64,000 bases of DNA. Origin: Pseudomonas sp. MWU13-2100. Lineage in GTDB: Bacteria > Pseudomonadota > Gammaproteobacteria > Pseudomonadales > Pseudomonadaceae. The first letter of the stretch is position 1; every line of letters starts with the position of its first letter. The stretch covers positions 58,248 to 122,247 of the forward strand of contig NZ_JALLIX010000016.1 of assembly GCF_023242365.1 (NCBI RefSeq), given 5' to 3'. Below are positions 38,183 to 45,571 of this stretch, piece by piece. Both the position numbers and the translations under genes were made by a program. The notes under the pieces were generated by a model that made no database searches, had not been told where the DNA came from, and worked only from the letters and a program-made list of their open reading frames with translations.

Positions 38183-38743
38183 CTATTTGGGCGGATACGC
38201 CGTCATCAACTTGGCCACCGCCTGGTTGATCGCCGCGCTACGCTCGGCCGGTGTCGAACGGTCGTTGACCGTCTGCTCGGCACTGCCACGCCAGACCAGC
38301 TTGCCGTCCTTGCCATCGAGCAGGTCGACCTGGATCGTCGCGACCTGATAGTCGACACTGCGGGTTTCGGTGTACCCCGGGCCGCCCCAGAAACCGCCTT
38401 GCCAAGGACCGCCCCAGCCACCGCCGTAGCTGGTGCTGACCTGCTGCTGGCGGTTGTCGACGATCAGGTACGCCTGGACCGTCACATCGGCCTTGCCGCC
38501 GGCCACGGCAGGGCGCAGTCCGCGTTGGTCCAGCTGCTCGCCGACCGCCTGGCGAATCCGCTGTTCGGTGAGGTCGCTCCTGATCCGTGGATCGTCCGGT
38601 CGGTACTGCAATGCGGGTTCTTTCCAGCTCCAACTGCGGTAGCCGGCGAAATCGCGGCTGGCGTCGAAGTCGTGGTTGACCTGGGTGGTTTCGCAGGCGC
38701 TGAGCAGCACGGCAAAAGCCACTAAAGCGAGACGGCGGAACAT
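38183..38743 (-). CDS. DUF4136 lipoprotein (copy 1)
   Basis: A 186-aa exported protein with a lipobox (VLLSACET, Cys near residue 17), so it should be lipidated. The mature part is a DUF4136 domain: FDASRDFAGYRSWSWKEPA, then IRQAVGEQLDQRGLRPA, and a C-terminal DGKDGKLVWRGSAEQTV. Function unknown. It is a paralogue of the next gene upstream on the same strand (gap 20 bp), so the pair forms an operon. Confidence 0.85.
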   Translation of the reverse strand: MFRRLALVAFAVLLSACETTQVNHDFDASRDFAGYRSWSWKEPALQYRPDDPRIRSDLTEQRIRQAVGEQLDQRGLRPAVAGGKADVTVQAYLIVDNRQQQVSTSYGGGWGGPWQGGFWGGPGYTETRSVDYQVATIQVDLLDGKDGKLVWRGSAEQTVNDRSTPAERSAAINQAVAKLMTAYPPK

Positions 38744-38763
38744 GATTTTTCTCCGGGTGTGGT

Positions 38764-39360
38764 CTAGCTGGGTGGATAACTGGCCAGGGCCTTGTTCACG
38801 GCATCGCGCAAGGCATCCGCGCGTTCGAGTTGATTGCCCTGGGTGCCGGTCTCGGCGCTGGCGCTCCAGACCGGTTGGCCGGTGCCGGCGTCGAACAGGC
38901 TGATCCGCACCACGAGTACTTGCACCTCGTAGGTGCGCACGATCGGGGCGCTGGGGTACATGCCATAGCGGTAGCCGTAGGGACCGCCGGCGTAACCGTA
39001 GTCTTCCTGGACCTGGCGCAGGCGTTTCTCCACATGCAGGTCGGCGCTGACCCGCAGGTCCGGCGGCGTGGTATCGCGGCGTGGACGCAGGCCCTGCTGT
39101 TCGAGGGCATTGCCCACCACTTCAGCCAACTGCGCCGGATCGGCCCAGGTGGTGCCGGCGGGCAGCCGGTCATTGCTCCAGGCCCAGGTGCGGTAGCGAG
39201 CGTAGTCCCGTGGCGGTGCCGGGTAGGCGCTCAGATCCGGGGTCTGGGCGACCTGCGCCGGGGCGGGCGGCAGGGGCATGGAACTGGCGGTGTAGGGGTT
39301 GTTGCTTTGGCAGGCAGTTACTCCCAGGCACAGCGCGAGCAGACAAAAGCGGCGACTCAT
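38764..39360 (-). CDS. DUF4136 lipoprotein (copy 2)
   Basis: A 198-aa lipoprotein, with lipobox LGVTACQS (Cys near residue 17), a short Pro-rich spacer, then a DUF4136 domain with [17 protein letters not shown] and [18 protein letters not shown]. It shares the domain and the C-terminal [17 protein letters not shown] pattern with the following gene but is divergent enough to be an old duplication. It lies 14 bp downstream of the methyltransferase gene and may be cotranscribed with it. Confidence 0.85.
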   Translation of the reverse strand: MSRRFCLLALCLGVTACQSNNPYTASSMPLPPAPAQVAQTPDLSAYPAPPRDYARYRTWAWSNDRLPAGTTWADPAQLAEVVGNALEQQGLRPRRDTTPPDLRVSADLHVEKRLRQVQEDYGYAGGPYGYRYGMYPSAPIVRTYEVQVLVVRISLFDAGTGQPVWSASAETGTQGNQLERADALRDAVNKALASYPPS

Positions 39361-39374
39361 TGCATCCTCCGTAT

Positions 39375-40124
39375 TCAGACCGGACGGCAGATCCAGTGCA
39401 GGTAACGTCCCAGCCCGGCAAAGCCGGGGTGGCGACGGTGGGCCAGTTCCATTTCCAGCAGGTCCGCCAGGGCGGCGCGGGCCTGGAATTCAACCGGCAT
39501 GTAGTCGTGGAATACCCGTACGCCACTCCGGGTCTCGACCCGCCACAGACCTTCAAGTTGCGCCGCCAGTTCCCGTGGATCAAGGGGTTGTTGCGGGGTC
39601 AGGCTGTGCTTTTCACCGGCCATGTCATTCTTGCGCATCTTGCGGAAATGGCCCTTGAGCAAGTTGCGATAGATCAACGCATCGCGATTGTAGAAGGCCA
39701 GGGACAGCCAGCCATCCGGCGTGCACAGCTGGTGCAGCACCGGCAGGATCGCATGGGGTTCGGCCAGCCATTCGAGCACGGCGTGGCAGAGCACCAGGTC
39801 ATAGGGTTCGGTGAGCTGGCCGAGCAGTTCCTGCCACGGTGCCTGGATAAAGGTCGCGGTTTGTCCGGCGTCGGCAAAGCGCTGGCGTGCGCCTTCGAGC
39901 ATCGGTTCTGCGGGCTCGGCGAGGGTTACCTGGTGACCGCGCTCGGCCAGCCACAATGACATATGGCCCAGGCCCGCGCCGATATCCAGCACCCGCAACG
40001 GGCGCTGCGGCAGGCTCTCGATCAGGTCGGCCTGGAGCACGGCGAGACGGATCGCACCCTTGGCCCCACCGTAGATTTTCTCGGCGAAGCGGGTGGCCAG
40101 TTGGTCGAAATGACGGTCGCTCAT
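39375..40124 (-). CDS. cmoM: SAM-dependent methyltransferase, CmoM-like
   Basis: A 249-aa class I methyltransferase. It starts [23 protein letters not shown], the CmoM/SmtA signature. Motif I is [19 protein letters not shown] near residue 48, followed by the acidic LAEPAEPML. CmoM methylates carboxymethoxyuridine at tRNA position 34. Assignment is by these motifs and length. The start overlaps the upstream MazG-like gene by 4 bp (ATGA), so the two are translationally coupled. Confidence 0.85.
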   Translation of the reverse strand: MSDRHFDQLATRFAEKIYGGAKGAIRLAVLQADLIESLPQRPLRVLDIGAGLGHMSLWLAERGHQVTLAEPAEPMLEGARQRFADAGQTATFIQAPWQELLGQLTEPYDLVLCHAVLEWLAEPHAILPVLHQLCTPDGWLSLAFYNRDALIYRNLLKGHFRKMRKNDMAGEKHSLTPQQPLDPRELAAQLEGLWRVETRSGVRVFHDYMPVEFQARAALADLLEMELAHRRHPGFAGLGRYLHWICRPV

Positions 40125-40426
40125 TGGGCAAAACGCCGTTCGCTGTCGGCCAGTTTGGCGCGAACCACCTCATTCATGTCCAGCCCCAGTTCGCTGCACA
40201 GCAGCAGCAGGTAAAGAACGATATCGCCGACTTCCTGTCCGGCATGGGCGAGCTTTTCCGGTGGCAACTGGCGCGATTGATCCTCGCTGAGCCACTGGAA
40301 AATCTCCACCAGTTCGGCCATCTCCACACTGGCGGCCATGGCCAGGTTTTTCGGGCTGTGGAAGGTTTTCCAGTCGTTGCGATCGCGGATGCCGTGCAGG
40401 CGTTGGGTCAGTTCGTCGAGGTTCAT
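40121..40426 (-). CDS. MazG-like nucleotide pyrophosphohydrolase
   Basis: A 101-aa all-helical protein with the MazG-like metal-binding helices: EMAELVEIFQWL near residue 35, and EVGDIVLYLLLLCSELGLD near 66. These are the EExE/ExxD elements of the family that hydrolyses noncanonical nucleoside triphosphates (RS21-C6/XTP3TPA group). The ATG at 40426 begins MNLDELTQRLHGI, the natural family start; the frame extends 18 codons further without support. Coupled to cmoM by a 4-bp overlap. Confidence 0.85.
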   Translation of the reverse strand: MNLDELTQRLHGIRDRNDWKTFHSPKNLAMAASVEMAELVEIFQWLSEDQSRQLPPEKLAHAGQEVGDIVLYLLLLCSELGLDMNEVVRAKLADSERRFAQ

Positions 40427-40529
40427 GCGGGTGTTCTCCTTCAAGGCGTCTAGCTTCCGGTGGATGAGAACGGGAAGCAAGGGCCTTGCTGTAGGGATAA
40501 CACCTGGAGCCGATGAAATATTCGTCAGG

Positions 40530-40556
40530 GCGGCTAGGCGAGCGCTGCTTAGCCGC
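40530..40556 (-). terminator. Hairpin after the putative immunity gene
   Basis: A 7-bp perfect stem GCGGCTA / TAGCCGC just beyond the stop at 40559 on the minus strand. No T-run follows, so it is a weak candidate terminator. Confidence 0.35.
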
Positions 40557-40558
40557 GA

Positions 40559-41017
40559 TCAGCGGCGCTTTCCACGACGTTTGTGGAGCCGATGAAGCTC
40601 TTCTCGTTGCTGACGGATCGTTACGAGCACACCGCGCATTTCGCGGTGGCGCTTGCTGTTGACTAGCAAAAGTCCCAGTAACGGAAACAGCAAAGCGCTC
40701 ACATAGGCGCCCAAATGCGGCCTGTAGCCGAAGGTGGAAAGGACTGCAAGAAAGCCAAGCAGATAGAACCCCACGATGATAGAAATGCCCCACTTGCGCC
40801 CTCTGATCATGGCAAAGTGGCTAAACGCCAAAAACAATCCCAGAACCAGTGCCGCCAGAAAAGCATAGCGAGCCCGCTCGGGGTCACCGCGAAAGTAACT
40901 ACTGGACACCAATGAAATGGCGCCGCCAAGCGAAAAGCAAGCGAGAAAAAAAGCACAGATAAACGTCGGAAAATAACGAGCCAAAAACGCACTCAATGAG
41001 TCTTGGTGGTCCATCAT
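40559..41017 (-). CDS. Multi-TM membrane protein, putative immunity protein
   Basis: A 152-aa protein with four strong hydrophobic segments (about 14-36, 47-68, 73-92 and 98-117) and a basic C-terminal tail (HREMRGVLVTIRQQREELHRLHKRRG). I recognise no family. Its start overlaps the stop of the upstream gene by 4 bp (ATGA), so they are made together. A small polytopic inner-membrane protein coupled to a secreted membrane-active protein is the usual form of an immunity protein against a pore-forming toxin; that role is inference. Confidence 0.65.
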   Translation of the reverse strand: MMDHQDSLSAFLARYFPTFICAFFLACFSLGGAISLVSSSYFRGDPERARYAFLAALVLGLFLAFSHFAMIRGRKWGISIIVGFYLLGFLAVLSTFGYRPHLGAYVSALLFPLLGLLLVNSKRHREMRGVLVTIRQQREELHRLHKRRGKRR

Positions 41018-41925
41018 TCAAGGCCCTCATACAAGCCAAGCGCGAGCGTTCGTATATTTCCGGACAAGGCACTGCTTGTAAAACCCATGGTTGCGCCCAA
41101 GGCGTCACGAATTTGAGTCACTGTGGCGTGATTGATCTCGGTCGCTGTATAGCGTTTGACCAACGCCCCTGAACGCTGGCGAAGCTTCAACAGCTTATTA
41201 CTCAAACGAGGGTCTTTCAGACTGAGCAGTTCTTTAGTCAGTGCGCTTCTCTGTTGGCGAGTCAGACCTTTTGACAACTCGTACCAACTTCTGCCGGTCG
41301 ACGCCTTTCTGGCCTGCAACAACCTCAGTGTTGTCAGGGTAGAAGCACCTGCTCCCAGCAAGGAGGCGGCATCCAATACTGGCATTGCGTAGCGATACCA
41401 TTCCTCATTATCCATGGCATCGTTAGCAGCAGGGTCGTTGAGTTCGTAATAGGTCCTCGCAACACCCACCACGCATTGCACAGTACTGGCAGTGGCGACT
41501 GTCGCACCAATACCGGCAACTGCCAGACTCGCGCCCGCGGTAAACGGAACTGCGACGGTCCCACTAAAAGCCGCAGTCCATCCAAGAATGGCGCCGGCAC
41601 ACGACAAAGAGGTATTAATCACCTCCATCACCAGTCGCGACTCCCGTGGCTGCGTCTCCAGCGACCGGACAAACTCCAACGGTGCTATATGCCTGGGCGC
41701 CTCACGCAATACGACCTTCTTCGGCACGATGCTGCAAATCACCCGGAACTCCCGCAGCGTCACCACCGTGAAGTCACTTTCGATGTACACCACGCCAGCA
41801 CCGGCAATCGTCGGATCCGTATCAATGGCTCGGAACAGTCGTGGCAAATCGACTTTGCTCTCCACACGTTGACGAGCATTGTTGTGCGCGTTGGGCACAC
41901 CGCTTTTTAAAAAATCGGAAATCAT
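41014..41925 (-). CDS. Putative membrane-active T6SS effector linked to hcp
   Basis: A 303-aa protein with no signal peptide. Residues about 1-95 are soluble. Residues about 100-160 form a Gly/Ala-rich hydrophobic stretch (AGAILGWTAAFSGTVAVPF, AGASLAVAGIGATVATAS) with glycine-zipper-like spacing. A second short segment follows (LLGAGASTLTTLRLL, about 195-210), then a basic C-terminal half. Such architecture is seen in pore-forming T6SS effectors such as Tse4. The gene is divergent from hcp (191 bp) and coupled to a multi-TM candidate immunity gene. Start at 41925 with GGGAGGGG at good spacing. Effector function is inferred. Confidence 0.6.
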   Translation of the reverse strand: MISDFLKSGVPNAHNNARQRVESKVDLPRLFRAIDTDPTIAGAGVVYIESDFTVVTLREFRVICSIVPKKVVLREAPRHIAPLEFVRSLETQPRESRLVMEVINTSLSCAGAILGWTAAFSGTVAVPFTAGASLAVAGIGATVATASTVQCVVGVARTYYELNDPAANDAMDNEEWYRYAMPVLDAASLLGAGASTLTTLRLLQARKASTGRSWYELSKGLTRQQRSALTKELLSLKDPRLSNKLLKLRQRSGALVKRYTATEINHATVTQIRDALGATMGFTSSALSGNIRTLALGLYEGLE

Positions 41926-42116
41926 CCCGGCCCCTCCCTGACCTGTTATCACGATCAGGGAGCATAAGCAGCTCAATCATCCGAAAATGTAGGACTTGCG
42001 AGTTAATAAAGCAGGTCATTTCCCTTTCACTACTCAACACCTTGCTCAAGGCACGCGCTTACGAAGAAAGTGCCTTCCGGCGCCAATCCGGCGTGAATCA
42101 ACGACAGGGAGTGGGT

Positions 42117-42605
42117 ATGGCAACCGATATGTTTTTAAAGCTGGGTGATATCAAAGGTGAATCCAAAGACCAGCAACATCGGGACGAGATCGAAATAAAA
42201 TCGATTCAATGGGGTATGAACCAGTCTGGCTCCATGCACACTGGTAGCGGCGGGGGCTCGGGTAAGGTCAGTATCAACAATCTGTCTTTCGGCAAGTCCA
42301 TGGATAAATCGTCGCCCAACCTGATGGCGGCCTGCTCCAGCGGAAAGCACTATCCCGAGGCGACGCTCACCGTACGCAAGGCCGGTGGCACCAACCCGGT
42401 TGAATATCTGGTGATCACACTGAAGGAAGTCATGGTGGCTTCCTACTCTACCGGCGGCGACCAGGGCGCAGACACCTTGCATGAGGATGTATCGCTGAAT
42501 TTCGCCAAGGTCGAGGTCAGCTACCAGCCGCAAAAATCCGATGGCGGCAAGGACGGCGGCGCCATCAAGTACGGCTGGAATATTCGTGAGAACGTGAAAA
42601 TCTGA
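42117..42605 (+). CDS. hcp: Hcp family T6SS tube protein
   Basis: A 162-aa Hcp (DUF796). MATDMFLKLGDIKGES is the classical start, and SMHTGSGGGSGKVSINNLSFGKSMDKSSPNL and the C-terminal KVEVSYQPQK follow the family pattern. It forms hexameric rings stacked as the T6SS inner tube and carries small effectors in its lumen. No sheath or baseplate genes are near, so this is an orphan hcp. The ATG at 42117 follows GGGAG. It is divergent from the putative effector operon. A 16-bp-stem hairpin follows the stop. Confidence 0.95.
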   Translation: MATDMFLKLGDIKGESKDQQHRDEIEIKSIQWGMNQSGSMHTGSGGGSGKVSINNLSFGKSMDKSSPNLMAACSSGKHYPEATLTVRKAGGTNPVEYLVITLKEVMVASYSTGGDQGADTLHEDVSLNFAKVEVSYQPQKSDGGKDGGAIKYGWNIRENVKI

Positions 42606-42665
42606 GTCGTTGGCCACGTTGTAGCAACTTCAGTGCACGCAGCTTTCTCTCTATAGCTCGGCAGC

Positions 42666-42702
42666 TTCAGCACGGCAACCTGACTCAGGTTACCGTGCTG
42701 AA
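42666..42702. terminator. Long hairpin after hcp
   Basis: A 16-bp stem with one G-U type mismatch (TTCAGCACGG arms) and a 5-nt loop, 60 bp after the hcp stop. Only a weak T-run follows on either strand. It lies between hcp and the converging small pseudogene, so it may act as a bidirectional terminator. Confidence 0.5.
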
Positions 42703-42719
42703 TTGACGGTTACGGCAAT

Positions 42720-43060
42720 TTAGACAACGGTCTCTACTCCGGTACAGGCGTCACCACCCGCAACAGTAGAGGTCAATCTACCACTGCGCACAGCCTCCAG
42801 TGTCCTCGTCTCGACCACCTTCCAAATGTCATATCCATCACGCAGCAGCAAGGCAGCGCCCTGAATGAAATGGGTCAAGAATGGGTCAAGTCTTCGTCGT
42901 CGATTTTTCTGAGGGACATGCAGGACAGACTATCGATCATGTCCTTTCCAGCTCGCATGCGCTCGCTGCCATAGGCATGCAAATCCACGATCGAAGCGTG
43001 GGTGTTGATGAAGAGAATATGACGGTTAGTGCAGGTCGGAGTTAGCGGTATGTAGCCCAT
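42720..43060 (-). pseudogene. Small gene split by an 11-bp tandem duplication
   Basis: Two adjacent frames: 42875-43060 (61 aa, starting MGYIPLTPTC, with ribosome-binding GAAGGAA) and 42720-42878 (52 codons, possible TTG start overlapping the first stop). The junction holds a perfect tandem duplication of AATGGGTCAAG (42869-42879 and 42880-42890). Removing one copy joins the frames into one 109-aa protein that reads DEDLTHFIQGAALLLRDG across the seam and ends TVAGGDACTGVETVV. The intact frame looks like a genuine small Pseudomonas protein; I know no function. Loss by frameshift is most likely, and reversible phase variation is possible. Confidence 0.7.
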
Positions 43061-43300
43061 CTGAAATTCCTTCTCGGTGGAGCTGACACCTTTCGCGGCC
43101 AAGCGAAGACGGGTGGCAGCTGTACGCGGGTTGGCCGACCGGGGAAAAGGACCCGGCACACCCGAAGGTGTCCCACGCACAGCCGCCATAACACGAATGT
43201 GCGGGCACAAAAAAAGCGCCTGCAATTCGGATGGTGGGCGCCTGTGCGCCTTTTCTCATCGACCGGCCAAGGTCTAGTCGTTGAATTGGCAACGACAACC
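43061..43300 (-). promoter_or_regulatory. Structured leader with attenuator-like pairing
   Basis: The minus-strand leader of the split gene holds three GGCGC-type segments: complement of 43246-43250, of 43237-43242, and of 43216-43220. The last is followed by a T7 run (complement of 43209-43215). The middle segment can pair either with the first (4-nt loop) or with the third (terminator shape). Farther upstream a perfect 7-bp hairpin lies at 43277-43296, and downstream an ACACC-TTCG-GGTGT hairpin at 43155-43174. This is the geometry of a terminator/antiterminator switch. I have an unverified recollection of similar leaders elsewhere in Pseudomonas. Confidence 0.5.
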
Positions 43301-43459
43301 TGATCATAGACGCCAGGTCGGGCGAAGCGCAACCGTCCCCCAAGCAGGAAGTTGCATCTTCAGGTGTACGTCGGTCAGTAAGGGTCTAGATCAGGAAGCA
43401 TGGAGATACGAAGAAAAAATCGAGGGTAGGGGATGCGACGTTCCGATGAGAGAGGTCTG
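43297..43459. other. Intergenic sequence upstream of the leader
   Basis: 163 bp between the leader and the end of the MaoC gene. It should contain the minus-strand promoter for the leader; I saw no clear hexamers. Nothing else recognised. Confidence 0.4.
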
Positions 43460-44314
43460 TCAGGCGATAGGTCGCCAACGCCCGCTCAGGTGTTCCAGTC
43501 CCTTGGCACCGGACAATTTGAACGCGCCGTTCGAGCCCGGTGCACTGACCCACAGGCCGACCTCGCCGGGCAGGCGCACCGGTCTTCTGAACGCCACCTC
43601 GATCTCGATATTGGCGCTCGGCAGGTGCTCGTGCAGGGCCGCGAGGATCCGGGCCTTGTTCCACAGGCCATGGGCGATGGGCCGGGGGAAACCGAACAGG
43701 CGGGCACTCAGGGCTGTGAGGTGGATCGGGTTGTAGTCACCGGAAACCCTGGCGTAGCGCCGACCGATATCGACCGGCACCTGCCAGCGCGACAGCTCGG
43801 TCAGGGGCGGGGCCGAGGCCTTGTTTTTCCGCGCCGGCCTGGCGTCCAGGGTGACGCCGCGGCAGAGTAGCCGGCTTTCGGCTTCCCAGAGCGGTCCGAG
43901 GGCATCGTCGATCTCGGTGAGCAGATCGAAGGTCGCGCCCTGGACATGAGGCTGCAGGTTGCGCACCTGCACGCCGATCCGCAGATTGCTCATGCCGCCC
44001 AAGGGCCGCAGCAGGCGGATACGATTGTTCAGGTGAACCAGGCCCGGCAGCGGAAAGGGAAACTCCTTGGCCGTCAGCAGCTGCAGTTGCAGCGGCAACG
44101 CCAGCACATGGGGATAGGTCGCCGGCATCGGGCTGCCCTCGGCAAAGCCGCAGACCCGGCGATAGGCGGCCAGGCGCCGCTCATCGACGGTCACCCAACT
44201 GCGCAGCCCCTGCTCAGGCAAGTGTTGGCCACTGATGATGCGGCGTGTCGCGGCGCGCAGGTAAAGCGCCGGCAGGCTGGGGGCGGCGGTCAGGTATTGC
44301 CAGTTTACGGGCAT
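43460..44314 (-). CDS. MaoC-like hot-dog hydratase/dehydratase
   Basis: A 284-aa protein with two hot-dog halves. The C-terminal one has the MaoC signature YARVSGDYNPIHLTALSARLFGF (near 186-208) and PRPIAHGLWNKARIL, including the catalytic Asp-x-His pattern (DYNPIH). The N-terminal half lacks a clear active-site motif. MaoC proteins hydrate enoyl-CoA or dehydrate hydroxyacyl thioesters; the substrate is not known here. The ATG at 44314 (MPVNWQYLTAAPSLPALYLRA) is preferred; one five codons upstream also fits. It is divergent from the AraC-type regulator, which may control it. Confidence 0.82.
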   Translation of the reverse strand: MPVNWQYLTAAPSLPALYLRAATRRIISGQHLPEQGLRSWVTVDERRLAAYRRVCGFAEGSPMPATYPHVLALPLQLQLLTAKEFPFPLPGLVHLNNRIRLLRPLGGMSNLRIGVQVRNLQPHVQGATFDLLTEIDDALGPLWEAESRLLCRGVTLDARPARKNKASAPPLTELSRWQVPVDIGRRYARVSGDYNPIHLTALSARLFGFPRPIAHGLWNKARILAALHEHLPSANIEIEVAFRRPVRLPGEVGLWVSAPGSNGAFKLSGAKGLEHLSGRWRPIA

Positions 44315-44587
44315 GCACGGGCTCTCCATGAGCGGTCGCTATAATTTGTGGGAAATGTCTTTATTTTTTGTGGGCAATATCCTCGGCATCATAGGACGGA
44401 TTCGTTGCCGTGTATTGCTCTGATCCCAGACGTGAATCACTGTCGGGTGCGCGGGGCCTGCTATTGCCGTGTTGCGCCTCAACGATTTGCCGGCAGCCGG
44501 CCGTGCGGCTCCTGTCGGCATTGTCAGAAGTGCCTGCTTGGCCTAAGGTCGCAGCTTGCAAGCCATCTTGCGACATAAGGTCTATCT

Positions 44588-45379
44588 ATGCCGACTAACG
44601 GACAACGTGGCCCCCAACGCCAGATTCCGACGCTGGCGTCCCTGCCGCGCCCGCTGTACGCCCGTGCCGAGAGCCTGAGCGCCGGCTCGTGGACGCCACG
44701 TCATCGCCATGACTGGGTGCAGTTTTCCTACGCCATCAGTGGGGTGCTGGGGGTGCATACCGCTGAGGGCAGCTTTTTCGCGCCGCCGCAATGGGGGGTC
44801 TGGATCCCGGCGGGTCTGGAGCATGAGGTGGTGACTTCGATGCGCGCGGAAATGCGCAGCCTTTATGTACGCCGCGAGGACTGCCAGTGGGCGCCGTCGC
44901 GTTGCCGGGTGCTGGAGGTGACGCCGCTGGCCCGGGAATTGATCAAGAGTTTCTGCCTGTTGCCGGCCGATTATCCCGAGGAAGGAGGGAGCGAAGGACG
45001 CCTGGTGCAGGTGTTGCTGGATCAGTTGGCGGGGCTGCCGGAGGTGGGATTCTCGCTACCGCTGCCGCGCCATTCGCGTTTGCTCGACTTGTGCAATGAG
45101 TTGATTGAGAACCCGGAGTTGGGGGTGACCCTGGGGCAGTGGGCCGGGCGCCTGGGCATGTCGGAAAAAACCTTGATGCGGCTGTTTCAGCGGGAGACCG
45201 GATTGAGTTTTCGGGGCTGGCGCCAGCGTGCGCGATTGCTCTCGTCGCTGGGGACCTTGGAGGCGGGTGACAGCGTGACTCGGGCCGCGCTGTCCTGTGG
45301 TTATGACTCGACGTCAGCGTTTATCGCCGCGTTCAAGGGCTTGTTCGGCTATACGCCAGGAGAGCTGTTCCGCCACTGA
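44588..45379 (+). CDS. AraC family transcriptional regulator
   Basis: A 263-aa regulator. The N-terminal half is a cupin-like domain (SAGSWTPRHRHDWVQFSYA, near 32-50; PPQWGVWIPAGLEHEV). The C-terminal half holds two helix-turn-helix motifs of the AraC type (LGQWAGRLGMSEKTLMRLF near 178-196; CGYDSTSAFIAAFKGLFGYTPGELFR near 237-262). The sensor ligand is unknown. It is divergent from the MaoC gene across 273 bp. A REP pair plus tandem repeats follows directly. Confidence 0.9.
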   Translation: MPTNGQRGPQRQIPTLASLPRPLYARAESLSAGSWTPRHRHDWVQFSYAISGVLGVHTAEGSFFAPPQWGVWIPAGLEHEVVTSMRAEMRSLYVRREDCQWAPSRCRVLEVTPLARELIKSFCLLPADYPEEGGSEGRLVQVLLDQLAGLPEVGFSLPLPRHSRLLDLCNELIENPELGVTLGQWAGRLGMSEKTLMRLFQRETGLSFRGWRQRARLLSSLGTLEAGDSVTRAALSCGYDSTSAFIAAFKGLFGYTPGELFRH

Positions 45380-45399
45380 ATACCGCGAAAGGCCCAATT

Positions 45400-45471
45400 G
45401 TGGGAGCGGAGCTTGCCCGCGAAGCTTTTGGCGGCCTGGAGGGCCCCTTCGCGGGCAAGCTCCGCTCCCAC
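45400..45471. repeat. REP pair (family B) after the AraC gene
   Basis: Inverted arms beginning GTGGGAGCGGAGCTTGCCCG and ending GGCAAGCTCCGCTCCCAC, with a GC-rich inner loop. The right arm is then repeated in tandem (next entry). Confidence 0.85.
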
Positions 45472-45539
45472 ACAAGCTCCGCTCCCACACAAGCTCCGCT
45501 CCCACACAAGCTCCGCTCCCACACAAGCTCCGCTCTGAC
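45455..45539. repeat. Five tandem 17-bp copies of a REP arm
   Basis: The unit (A/G)CAAGCTCCGCTCCCAC starts at 45455, 45472, 45489, 45506 and 45523. Units 2-4 are identical and unit 5 is changed near its end (CGCTCTGAC). The array is an expansion of the right arm of the neighbouring REP pair. Confidence 0.9.
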
Positions 45540-45571
45540 ATTGGGTTTTGCGGCGGTCTAAAGATCGGCGA

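Noticed and set aside
42720..42878. Independent 52-aa gene starting at TTG
   Set aside because: The exact 11-bp duplication at the junction and the seamless reconstruction of one 109-aa frame explain it better as the 3' half of a split gene.
45400..45539. Possible CRISPR array because of regularly spaced repeats
   Set aside because: Units are 17 bp, directly adjacent with no spacers, and derive from a neighbouring REP arm; no cas genes in the window.
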